Origin: Pseudomonadota bacterium
Lineage (GTDB): Bacteria > Pseudomonadota > Alphaproteobacteria > UBA2136 > UBA6156
Reading direction: 5' to 3'
DNA: 64,000 nucleotides
NCBI GenBank assembly: GCA_016125035.1
Contig: WGMN01000004.1
Coordinates: 1 to 64,000, forward strand
Under the pieces are notes generated by a model. That model did not search any database and was not told the DNA's origin. It worked only from the letters and a program-made list of their open reading frames with translations. Position numbers and translations under genes: made by a program. Of the stretch, positions 55,702 through 63,889 are shown piece by piece; position 1 is the stretch's first letter, and every line of letters begins with the position of its first letter.

Positions 55702-57945
55702 GTGAATATGGATGTGGGTGGCGACGAGCTGAACGAGATCCTGGAAGAGTTCTTTACCGAGGCGGATGAGAATTTAGATACGCTGGAACAGGACCTTATC
55801 CAGCTTGAAGCGTTGGCTGACGGTGGTGAAACCGACCGCGAGACGGTGGACCGTATCTTCCGCATGTTGCACACGTTGAAGGGTGGGGCTGGGTTCTTAG
55901 GGCTTGAAAAGATTGCTAAACTTGCCCATGGCGGGGAGAACTTGCTGGACGAAGTGCGCAACGACCGGGTGAATGTGACCAAGCCGGTGATGGATGCGTT
56001 GCTGCAAACGACTGATTTGTTGAAGGAATTGTTGGGTTACCAGAAGCGGCGCGAGGACGATGCGGGGGTGGATACCGCGCCATTGCGTGCCGTTTTGGAA
56101 GCGTTGGCGAGTGGAAAAGGGGCGGCAATAAGCGGCGAAACGCTGCCGCAAGCGGCAAAAGAGGCACCTGTTGTGGCCCCGCAGGCGGCCGCGCCGCTGC
56201 AACAAGCGGCGGAAAGCGGCAAAGCGCTGCCGCAGACGCCCGGCGCGATCAGCCTGGACGATGTGTTGAACGACCCCGAGTTGGCCCCCGAACGCGACAA
56301 GGATGCTGCCGGAGCCGCGGCGGCAAAGCCCGCACTAAAAGAAGCCGCGCCGGCGGTGGTGGCTGCGGCCGGTGCCAATGCCGATTTGCTGGCCAGTGTG
56401 CTGAACGACCCGACCCTGGCGCCCGAGCGCGACAAAGAGGCTGGAGGCAGTGCCGCCCCGGCTGCCGCACCTGCGGTGCCCGCGGCACCGGCGGCGGCGC
56501 CCGCGGCGGTGCCCGCCGGGGCGATGGCGCGCGAGGTGCCCGAACAGCGCAAGAGCGATGACCGCAGGCAGGGCGGGGATGACCGTCGCCAAGGTGGGCG
56601 GCGCGGCGAGGATGGCGGCAATGAGACCATTCGTGTGGAAACCAGCCGCCTGGACAAGGTGATGAACCTGGTGGGCGAGCTGGTGTTGGCGCGCAATACC
56701 TTTATGCGCCAGCTGAACCTGCCCGAAGTGAAGCGGGTGGTTGAGACGCTTGATAACGCGCCGATGATCTACGGCACCATGGAGCAGTTCAGCCGCGTGA
56801 CGCAGGATTTGCAGATGAGCGTGCTCTCGACCCGCATGCAGCCGATCAAGAAGGTGTTCGACAAGATTCCGCGCCAGGTGCGTGAGCTGAAGACCCAGCT
56901 GAAGAAGGAAGTGAACCTGATTATTGAAGGTGAGATGACCGAGGTGGACAAGAGCCTGGTGGAGGAATTGGCCGACCCGATGGTGCACATGATACGCAAT
57001 GCGCTGGACCACGGCCTGGAAGGCCCGGAAGAGCGCAGCGCCGCCGGCAAGCACGTGGAAGGCACCCTGGTGGTGCGCGCTTTTTACGAGGGCAACAACG
57101 TGGTGATCCAGGTGCAGGAGGATGGCCGGGGGATTGACCCGGTGCGCATCCGCAAGGCTGCCGTGGGCAAGGGCATTGTGAGCGAAGCGGTGGCTGCGGC
57201 GATGAGCGACGATGAGGCGATCCGGCTGATTATGGCGCCGGGTTTTTCCACCGCCGAGAAGATCACCGATGTGTCGGGCCGCGGGGTGGGCATGGACGTG
57301 GTGAACACCAAGGTGATGAACCTGCAAGGCAGCATTGAGGTGAGCAGCGAGTTGGGCATGGGGACCTGCTTTAGCATTTACATGCCGCTGACCCTGGCGA
57401 TTGTGAACGCGCTGATCGTGGGGGCCAGCGACGAAGGCTTTGCCATACCCATTGGCGATATCTCGGAAGTGATCAAGTACCAGACGGCGAATATCCACCG
57501 TGTGAACGACCAGGATGTGATTGAACTGCGCGGCGAACCGTTGCCGTTGTTCTACCTTGGTAAGTTGACCAAGCACGGCATGGTGCGCGGCTACAACGCG
57601 CCTGCGCGTGGCAAGCCGCAGGCGCCGATTGAACCCACCGAAAGCCTGAGCCTGGATGATCTGGAAAAGGTGGTGGCGCTGAACCAGCAGGCGGTGGCGG
57701 CGCCCAAGAGTGCCAAGGGTGCAGACCGTGCCTTTATTGTGGTGGTGCGTGAAGCCGGCAGTGCCATGGGGCTGGTGGTGGACGCGCTGCTGGGCCAGGA
57801 GGAAGTGGTGATCAAGCCGGTGACCAATGCGTTTGAGTTCAACAAAGCGATCTCTGGCGCCACCATTACCGGCGACGGCAAGGTGCATATGATCTTGGAT
57901 GTGCCGTTTTTGATGAAGGACATGGCCGTGACGGCCAGCGCCTAG
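55702..57945 (+). CDS. cheA: Chemotaxis histidine kinase CheA
   Basis: A 747-residue CheA. It has an HPt/P1 domain with phospho-His in MLHTLKGGAGFLGL (about 53-66), then a long Ala/Pro-rich linker (130-300) instead of a clear P2. The dimerisation/P3 and kinase/P4 domains follow (N box MIRNALDHGLEGPEER, G1 DGRGIDP, G2 GRGVGMDVV). The CheW-like P5 is at the end. The linker holds a repeated segment (DVLNDPELAPERDKDA, then SVLNDPTLAPERDKEA) and two copies of a 19-base GC repeat. A GTG start at 55702; the ATG at 55708 is also possible. Confidence 0.96.
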   Translation: MNMDVGGDELNEILEEFFTEADENLDTLEQDLIQLEALADGGETDRETVDRIFRMLHTLKGGAGFLGLEKIAKLAHGGENLLDEVRNDRVNVTKPVMDALLQTTDLLKELLGYQKRREDDAGVDTAPLRAVLEALASGKGAAISGETLPQAAKEAPVVAPQAAAPLQQAAESGKALPQTPGAISLDDVLNDPELAPERDKDAAGAAAAKPALKEAAPAVVAAAGANADLLASVLNDPTLAPERDKEAGGSAAPAAAPAVPAAPAAAPAAVPAGAMAREVPEQRKSDDRRQGGDDRRQGGRRGEDGGNETIRVETSRLDKVMNLVGELVLARNTFMRQLNLPEVKRVVETLDNAPMIYGTMEQFSRVTQDLQMSVLSTRMQPIKKVFDKIPRQVRELKTQLKKEVNLIIEGEMTEVDKSLVEELADPMVHMIRNALDHGLEGPEERSAAGKHVEGTLVVRAFYEGNNVVIQVQEDGRGIDPVRIRKAAVGKGIVSEAVAAAMSDDEAIRLIMAPGFSTAEKITDVSGRGVGMDVVNTKVMNLQGSIEVSSELGMGTCFSIYMPLTLAIVNALIVGASDEGFAIPIGDISEVIKYQTANIHRVNDQDVIELRGEPLPLFYLGKLTKHGMVRGYNAPARGKPQAPIEPTESLSLDDLEKVVALNQQAVAAPKSAKGADRAFIVVVREAGSAMGLVVDALLGQEEVVIKPVTNAFEFNKAISGATITGDGKVHMILDVPFLMKDMAVTASA
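56131..56233. repeat. AGCGGC-type short repeats in the cheA linker
   Basis: AGCGGCGAAACGCTGCCGC at 56131-56149 and AGCGGCAAAGCGCTGCCGC at 56215-56233. The first is identical to 39244 in fliK. Confidence 0.7.
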
Positions 57946-57964
57946 AACGCACAAGGGGGGCACC

Positions 57965-58624
57965 ATGGCGGGGTTGATGCAGGTACGGTTGGGGCGCGCG
58001 CCGCATGGCGGCGATGGCTCGCCGATATTGATGCTCTCGCTTAACTTTTTGCTGCTGGCGTTCTTCATCCTTTTAAACAGCCTGGCCACGCGCGAGAGCG
58101 AGCATGCCCGCGACGTGCTGGCGCAGGTGCGTGAAGGTTATGACATTAAAGGCCCCGCCACCGACCTGCAGCATGCCACCGCGCCGTGGGTGCCCAAGGA
58201 CCGTTGGCAGGACAGCGTGGGCGCGCGGGTGCAGGGGCTGGTGGTTAACCGGCTGCATTTGCAGACCGTGCCGCTGGAGGTGGATGCCCAGCGGCTGGTG
58301 ATGACCCTGCCCAGCGCCGCGTTGTTTGCAGGCGGCAAGTTGGTGCAGCCCGAGTTGGTGCGCAACCTGAAGGCGGCGGCGGGCAATGACGCCAAAGTGA
58401 GTTGGGAGATACAAGGCAGCCTGAATGATGGAAGCCTGGCCGCCAACGCCGCCGCCCTGGCCGCCGAAGTGGGGCTGGTGGGTATGCGCGATGGCGCGGA
58501 CGGCGTGCGCATAACCTTTGTGCCGGGGGCCGAGACCGCGCCCGGAGCGGGGACAAGTTTGCAAAACCTGGGCCTGCAAGGCGGCGCCACGGAGATAAGG
58601 GGCGAAGCAGATGGGCAGCCCTGA
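57965..58624 (+). CDS. MotB-like protein lacking the ion-channel Asp
   Basis: A 219-residue protein with one N-terminal membrane helix (about 20-42, SPILMLSLNFLLLAFFILLN) and a periplasmic part. Size, helix and neighbouring MotB-like gene suggest a MotB relative. The residue at the Asp position of the MotB helix is not acidic here, so it may be a structural partner rather than a proton-conducting stator. It starts 19 bases after cheA and overlaps the next gene by 14 bases. Confidence 0.65.
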   Translation: MAGLMQVRLGRAPHGGDGSPILMLSLNFLLLAFFILLNSLATRESEHARDVLAQVREGYDIKGPATDLQHATAPWVPKDRWQDSVGARVQGLVVNRLHLQTVPLEVDAQRLVMTLPSAALFAGGKLVQPELVRNLKAAAGNDAKVSWEIQGSLNDGSLAANAAALAAEVGLVGMRDGADGVRITFVPGAETAPGAGTSLQNLGLQGGATEIRGEADGQP

Positions 58625-59258
58625 AGCCGCGCCGCCCGCCACCGCGCTGTGGCAGGAGCTTGATGCCCCCAAGGCCGCGCCGCGCCGTGCGGCGTGGTTG
58701 TTTAGCTTTGTGGATCTGACCGGGATCCTGGTGGGCTTTTTTGTGCTGGTTTATTCCACCCAGGTGATTGATTTAGGCGCGTGGCACCGCCTCTCGGGCG
58801 GGTTCCGCGCCGCGTTTAACCCGGAGACGGCGGTTATCCCCGTTATACCTGCCGGCCAGGCCAACGGTGTGGCGGTGGTGGCGGTGCAGCGTGATGTGCT
58901 GCCCTACCTGGACAGCCTGTTGCGCAACCGGCTGAAAGGCGACCAGGTGTGGGACGCGTTGGCCGGGCGCGAGGACAAGGCGGCGGATGAGATGCTCTAC
59001 ACCGTGCCGGCCGCGTTGTGGACTTTGGACCGCGCCGCGCAGCAGGCCGCCTGGCAGCGTTTGGGTGCGGTGACCCGTGCGTGGAAAAACGACGTGGCCG
59101 TGCGCGTGAGTGTGGGCGAGCCCGCGCGCCTGCGCGACGGCGCCCGCGTGGCTGCAATTGCGGCAGCGGATTTGGCCGGAGTGGGCAATAAGGCGGTGCT
59201 GGGGGAGGTGGTTGGTGCTAAGATGGACGCCATTGAATTGGTGATTAAGGGGAACTAG
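58611..59258 (+). CDS. MotB-like stator protein
   Basis: A 215-residue protein. The N-terminal helix WLFSFVDLTGILVGFFVLVY carries an Asp at the MotB position (the proton-binding Asp of the stator). The periplasmic part is ~160 residues, and I cannot confirm a complete OmpA/MotB peptidoglycan-binding fold. It probably works with the MotA-like protein at 7737. It overlaps the previous MotB-like gene and is followed directly by the TPR gene. Confidence 0.7.
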   Translation: MGSPEAAPPATALWQELDAPKAAPRRAAWLFSFVDLTGILVGFFVLVYSTQVIDLGAWHRLSGGFRAAFNPETAVIPVIPAGQANGVAVVAVQRDVLPYLDSLLRNRLKGDQVWDALAGREDKAADEMLYTVPAALWTLDRAAQQAAWQRLGAVTRAWKNDVAVRVSVGEPARLRDGARVAAIAAADLAGVGNKAVLGEVVGAKMDAIELVIKGN

Positions 59259-61979
59259 TTGAAACGCCTGCTGGGATTGTGCGCGCTGGGTTTGGCCATG
59301 GCGGCCAATGCCCTTGCGCACGTGAGCGTGGACACCGCCGCAGGTAAAGTGGTGGTGAAGGTGGATGCGCCCCGCCTGGTGGCCTGGCAGCCCGACCACG
59401 ACCACATGGTGATTTTGGCAGACGGTACCGGGGATGTTGAGATTGAAGGGCTGCCCACCACCTGGCAGGGGGATTATGTTTATCAGAACGGCATGCACGG
59501 GATTTCCCTTAAAGGGCAGATGGGCGGCTGGAGCGTGCTGCAGCAGGGCAACCAGTGGCTGGTGCGCGAGGGAGAACCGGCGCAAAAGAAAGTAGGCGCG
59601 CTGTTGCTGAAAGATGGTTGGCGCGTGGATGGCAAGGCGGTGGCGCGTCGGCAGATTGATCTGGACGGCAAGAGCTGGGTGGTGGCCACTGTGCCCAGCC
59701 CGGAATATGTGGACGGCAGCGTGGTGGGCGCGGTGAAGGCCGGCACCTTGCCCGGCGGGGGAAGCGAGGTATCTGCCAAGGTTGAGGGGGGAACCACGGG
59801 GGGAGAGAGTGATGTTTCCAAGATAACCGTGGTGAAGAAGCCCGCCGCCGAAGGCATGGCCCCGGTGAGTGTGGGGCAGATGCTGGCGAAGTTGGAGCCG
59901 GCATCCGGTGATGTGCAAAAAGTTGCACCTAAGTTGGAGGCTCCGGCAGGTGTGGTGAGTGCCGCCGTGGTGCAAGGCGATGAAGGTAAAGTGGCTACTC
60001 ACGGTGCGGAAGCGATTGCCGCCACCCCCACCCCCAAGGCCGAAGGTGAAGCGGTGATGCAGGCTTATCCGGTGGGGGAAGTGGACGGCATTTATGTGCC
60101 CGGCACGTTGGTGAGCGTGACCGTGCCGGCGGATATTCTGCGCGGCGGAGAAACCCATGGCGCCCGCGCGCAGGTGCCGCCGGTGAGCGAAGAAGAGGTG
60201 GATGGCGCGGTGGTGGAGCAGTTGTTCCCCGCGCGGGAAGGTGATTACACCACCGCGTTGAGCGAGCGCATGCATGCGGTGGCGGAGGCTTCCACCACCG
60301 GGATGGCGCGCGATGCCAAGCGCGACCTGGTGGCTTTTTACCTGGCGTGGCAGCGCCCGCAGGAAGCCATTGGGGTGATGCAAACCATGGACAAGCGCGA
60401 GGATGGTTTGCCCGCCGATGGCGTGGCGCGCCTTTATTGGGGATTGGCGCAGTTGGCTATGCATCAGGAGGGGACCGCGCACGCCTTTGACCAGGGAGGA
60501 GCGTTGGCGCCGCACGCCCAGTTATGGAGGGCGGTGGCCGCCGCCGAGCGGGAAGATTATGGTGTGGCGTTGAAGGAGTGGCCCCGTCAGCGGGGCATTT
60601 TGCCGCAGTACCCGGATTATTTGCGGGCGTTTGCCCAGCAGGCGCAGGCGACCTCGCTGGTGATGGTGGGCGACAAGAAGGTGGCGGGCAAGGTGGTGGA
60701 CACGCTGGTGAGCCAGTATCCGGTGGGGCAGGCGCCCGCGGCGCTGGTGCGGTTGCAGGGGTTGGTGCGCATGGGCACGCCGGATGAGCGTGAAGGGTTG
60801 AATGACCTGGCCAGTGCGGCGGAGGCCACCAAAGTGGACCCGGTGACCGCCTACCGTGCCAAGTTTGAGTTTGTGCGCATGTTGGCGCAGCGGCATGAGA
60901 TCTCTGACGCGCAGGAGAAGAACTACCTGGAGCAGTTGTGGTTGGATTGGCGCGGCGACGGCCTGGAGCGTGATGTGCTGGGTGTGCTGGCCGATTTGTA
61001 CGAGAAGGCCGGTGAACCGCGCGAGGCGCTGGAGCGCTGGCAGACGCTGGTGCGCGCCTACCCGAACATACCCGACCTGAATGCGGTGACCGACCGCATG
61101 ACCCAGGCATTTGTGGATGTTTTTGACCCCGAGAACCCGCGCAGCTATGACACGTTGACGTACCTGGGGCTTTATTATGATTTCCGTGAACTGGTGCCCA
61201 ACGATGTGCGCGGTGACAGCGTGCAGGAAGCTGTGGCGAAGATGTTGGCCGACAACACGTTGTGGGCGCGCGCCGCCCCCATTTTGGAGCAGCAGCTGGC
61301 CTACCGCCCGCTGGACCGGGCGGCGCAGGGGCGCTTGGCGTTGTTGCTGGCCGAGGTTTACCGCCGCGAGGGCCGTGCCGGCGATGCGCTGAAGTTGCTG
61401 GATAAATGGGAGAAGGTGGCCAGCGGAACCGACCAGCAGCGGGCATGGAAATTGGCACAGGCCGAAGCGTTGATGGATTTGGGCCACTACGACAGTGCCA
61501 AGCGCGCGCTGCAAGGCGTGGAAGGCAGCCAGGCGTTGCAGCTGCGCGTGGATGCCGATTGGCAGCTGAAGAACTGGAGCGGCGCGGCGGACGGGTTGAA
61601 ACAGGCGCTGGACGGGGTGACGGATGAGATGTTGGCCAAGGACAGTGAGGCGCAGCTGGACCTGTTCCGCCTGGCTTATGCCTATGGCCAGATGAAGGAT
61701 GGCGATGCGCTGGAGAAATTGCAGGCGCGTTATGAGAAAGCGTTGGCAGGTTTGCCCAAATTGGCAGACGGCGTAAACGCGGTGGCCGCCGGGACAGGTA
61801 TTGCCAGCACCGAAGGTGGGGGCGTGATGGCGCCGCTGACCGGCGCACTGGCGGACATTAACAGCCTGACCGACCAGGTGAACGCGTTGCGTGCCCAGCG
61901 CAAGAAGGTGCTGGAAGAGCGCGAGGATTATGACAACAAGATGAAGTATATGGAGCTGTTGCCGCCGCCGGTGATTTAG
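59259..61979 (+). CDS. Large exported TPR protein of the motility cluster
   Basis: A 906-residue protein with a signal peptide (1-20, MKRLLGLCALGLAMAANALA). Its N-terminal beta-type part (20-110: AHVSVDTAAGKVVVKVDAPR) is followed by a disordered linker (170-320) and helical TPR-like repeats (330-830, repeated L-x-x-A-x-x-x-x-x-Y/W patterns). It starts with TTG one base after the MotB-like gene, with AAGGGG 7 bases upstream, so it is translated with it. Probably a motility-linked scaffold; function unproven. The stop TAG merges into a heptamer array. Confidence 0.75.
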   Translation: MKRLLGLCALGLAMAANALAHVSVDTAAGKVVVKVDAPRLVAWQPDHDHMVILADGTGDVEIEGLPTTWQGDYVYQNGMHGISLKGQMGGWSVLQQGNQWLVREGEPAQKKVGALLLKDGWRVDGKAVARRQIDLDGKSWVVATVPSPEYVDGSVVGAVKAGTLPGGGSEVSAKVEGGTTGGESDVSKITVVKKPAAEGMAPVSVGQMLAKLEPASGDVQKVAPKLEAPAGVVSAAVVQGDEGKVATHGAEAIAATPTPKAEGEAVMQAYPVGEVDGIYVPGTLVSVTVPADILRGGETHGARAQVPPVSEEEVDGAVVEQLFPAREGDYTTALSERMHAVAEASTTGMARDAKRDLVAFYLAWQRPQEAIGVMQTMDKREDGLPADGVARLYWGLAQLAMHQEGTAHAFDQGGALAPHAQLWRAVAAAEREDYGVALKEWPRQRGILPQYPDYLRAFAQQAQATSLVMVGDKKVAGKVVDTLVSQYPVGQAPAALVRLQGLVRMGTPDEREGLNDLASAAEATKVDPVTAYRAKFEFVRMLAQRHEISDAQEKNYLEQLWLDWRGDGLERDVLGVLADLYEKAGEPREALERWQTLVRAYPNIPDLNAVTDRMTQAFVDVFDPENPRSYDTLTYLGLYYDFRELVPNDVRGDSVQEAVAKMLADNTLWARAAPILEQQLAYRPLDRAAQGRLALLLAEVYRREGRAGDALKLLDKWEKVASGTDQQRAWKLAQAEALMDLGHYDSAKRALQGVEGSQALQLRVDADWQLKNWSGAADGLKQALDGVTDEMLAKDSEAQLDLFRLAYAYGQMKDGDALEKLQARYEKALAGLPKLADGVNAVAAGTGIASTEGGGVMAPLTGALADINSLTDQVNALRAQRKKVLEEREDYDNKMKYMELLPPPVI

Positions 61980-62006
61980 GGGCTAGGGGCTGGGGACTAG
62001 GGACTA
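61979..62006. repeat. Heptamer tandem array (GGGGCTA / GGGACTA)
   Basis: GGGGCTA, GGGGCTG, GGGACTA, GGGACTA, starting at the last base of the TPR stop codon. Confidence 0.85.
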
Positions 62007-62024
62007 GGAAGAAAGGGGAGGAAA

Positions 62025-62381
62025 GTGAAGTATAATCAGCTTGAGGTTTATAAGAAGGCGTTTACTCTGGCTTTAGAGATCCATACCCTGGCGGAGGTTT
62101 GGCCGCAGAAGGAACAAATGAGGGGGCTTGCCGATCAGATACGGCGGGCAAGTAAGGGGATTTGCGCCAATATTGCGGAAGGACTGGGAAGAACGGGAGA
62201 TGCGGAGCAAAAACGCTTTTTGAATATGGCGGCTGGTTCTGCGTCTGAAGTTGAGGTGTGGTTGGAGTTTGCGGTGGCGTTAAAATACATCTCTCCTGAA
62301 GACGGAAAAAGAATGGCGGAAGCTTACTGAGAAATTGGGCGCATGTTGGGAGGTTTGATGAAACGGCGCGCCCAGGTATAG
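62025..62381 (+). pseudogene. Four-helix-bundle (S23/IVS-type) protein with an in-frame TGA
   Basis: A family of ~115-residue helical-bundle proteins often encoded in rRNA intervening sequences or alone. The start KYNQLEVYKKAFTLALEIH and the signature LADQIRRASKGICANIAEGL are typical. Codon 102 is TGA (62328-62330), but the same frame continues EIGRMLGGLMKRRAQV to a TAG at 62379-62381, which is the family's usual C-terminal helix. A CGA (Arg) to TGA change would explain it. TGA is a normal stop elsewhere in the window. GTG start, AGGAAA upstream. It lies right after a heptamer array. Confidence 0.8.
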
Positions 62382-62391
62382 GGCTTAGTTC

Positions 62392-62928
62392 TTACCCCCA
62401 TTCCTCTTCTCTTATTGTGAAGCGCAGGAGCGCTTCTTTGTTTTTGGTGATGCCGATGCGCGGGGTTGTTTGGATGGAAGCCGGTGGTGGTGCGGGGTGG
62501 GCGAAGAGGCGTAAGGGCGAGGTTTCATCTGTGATGTTGAGCCCGTAGTGCTCTTTGGTGATTTGCAGCGTGCGGCAGAGTTTGCCGGGGCCGTGGAGGG
62601 CCGGAGTATGTGGTGGGAAGCCTTGGCGGGGCAGGATGCCGCGCAGCAGCACTGAGCCATGGGCGGTGACGATATCCATGCCGACGTAGGCGCGCATGGG
62701 GTGAATATAAAGTGTGCCCGGGCCCATGCGCAGCGCGCAGGTGGCGGGGGTGGGGCCGCGGGCGCTGTGCGCGGCGGGGTCATTCTGCGCGTGGTAGGCT
62801 TCGGCTTCCACGATCAGGCCGGAGAGGGTGGTGCTGTTTGGCAGGGTGTGGGTGAGTTCTTGCCCGAGCAGGGCGGGGGCGACGACTTCGGGTGGGCGGT
62901 TGAAGAAGGAGAGGGGGAGGAAGGGCAT
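62392..62928 (-). CDS. mpg: DNA-3-methyladenine glycosylase, AAG/Mpg family
   Basis: A 178-residue alkyladenine glycosylase that excises damaged purines. Family motifs: FFNRPPEVVAPALLGQEL, LIVEAEAYHAQNDPAAHSAR with catalytic Glu, and GPGTLYIHPMRAYVGMDIVT. The C-terminus contains GPGKLCRTLQITKEHYG. It is convergent with the four-helix-bundle gene. Confidence 0.92.
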   Translation of the reverse strand: MPFLPLSFFNRPPEVVAPALLGQELTHTLPNSTTLSGLIVEAEAYHAQNDPAAHSARGPTPATCALRMGPGTLYIHPMRAYVGMDIVTAHGSVLLRGILPRQGFPPHTPALHGPGKLCRTLQITKEHYGLNITDETSPLRLFAHPAPPPASIQTTPRIGITKNKEALLRFTIREEEWG

Positions 62929-62967
62929 GGGTTTAGGATCCTCTTAAGCTATGCCTTATAAGGTGAG

Positions 62968-63044
62968 GGCTTGTCCCGGACAGGGGATGGGTGCCCCGGA
63001 AAACGTGAAGGACGTTTTCCGACCCATCCACCTTCCGGGATGAC
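62968..63044. repeat. Dispersed palindromic repeat, copy 2
   Basis: A 77-base homologue of 43900-43976. The inner arms here are CCGGAAAACGT and ACGTTTTCCGA around GAAGG: the T-to-C change in one arm is matched by A-to-G in the other. Located between fliP and mpg. Confidence 0.9.
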
Positions 63045-63106
63045 AGCCGCGCCGGCGTGGGTTTGGGTGAGCCATTTAAAGGTAGGCGTAATAGATAAAG
63101 GCCATT

Positions 63107-63889
63107 TCACAAAGGGGGTTGGAAGGAGGCGATGAGGGTGCCGGTGAGCAGGTACCAGCCGTTGACCAGCACGAAGAAGATGACCTTGAAGGGCAGCGCC
63201 ACGGTGACAGGGGGGAGCATCATCATCCCCATGCTCATGAGGATGCTGGCCACCGCGAGGTCTATCACCAGGAAGGGTAGGAAGATGAGGAAGCCGATCT
63301 CGAACGCGCGGCGGAGTTCGGAGATCATGAAGGCGGGGATGAGGGCTTGCAGCGGCACGTTGATTTGCTCCGGCTTGATTTTGGGCCCCGGCAGCACCAC
63401 GGCTTTGCGCTCGGCCGGTTGCAGCAGCGAGATGAAGAGGTCGAGGTCTTGCGGGCGGACGTTGGCGAGCATGAAGCGCGAGAAGGGGCGGGTGGTGCGG
63501 TCCCAAGCTTGTTGCTCGGTGATTTGCTGGTTGAGGTAGGGGGCCACGCCCTGTTGGTAGGACTGCGTGAAGGTGGGAGCCATGATGAAGCTGGTGAGAA
63601 ACAGCGCCAGGCCCACCATCACCGCGTTGGGGGGAGAGGATTGCAGCCCCAGCGCGCTGCGCAAAAACGAGAAGACGATGATGATGCGTGTGAAGCTGGT
63701 GACCATGAGCAGCAGGCTGGGTGCCACCGACAGCACCGTGACCAGGGTGATGAGTTGGAACAGGCGTTGCGAGCTGAGGAGGTCGGACCCGATGTTGAGG
63801 TTGAGCGGCCCGGCGCTTTGCGCCATGGCCAGTGCCGGCAGCAGGGTGAGGAGGGCAAGGGCGGGAAGGAGGCGGGAGAGTTTGGTCAT
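63107..63889 (-). CDS. fliP: Flagellar export gate protein FliP
   Basis: A 260-residue FliP of the export-gate core (with FliQ, FliR and FlhB elsewhere). It has a cleaved signal peptide (1-23) and four membrane segments. Conserved stretches are SFTRIIIVFSFLRSALG, PPNAVMVGLALFLT, SELRRAFEIGFLIFLPFLVI and MGMMMLPPVTVALPFKVIFF. Its ATG overlaps the upstream fliO stop (ATGA). Confidence 0.97.
   Translation of the reverse strand: MTKLSRLLPALALLTLLPALAMAQSAGPLNLNIGSDLLSSQRLFQLITLVTVLSVAPSLLLMVTSFTRIIIVFSFLRSALGLQSSPPNAVMVGLALFLTSFIMAPTFTQSYQQGVAPYLNQQITEQQAWDRTTRPFSRFMLANVRPQDLDLFISLLQPAERKAVVLPGPKIKPEQINVPLQALIPAFMISELRRAFEIGFLIFLPFLVIDLAVASILMSMGMMMLPPVTVALPFKVIFFVLVNGWYLLTGTLIASFQPPL

Noticed and set aside
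62025-62381. TGA read as tryptophan (alternative code) to explain the internal stop
   Set aside because: Many genes in the window end in TGA at normal lengths, so TGA is a stop here.
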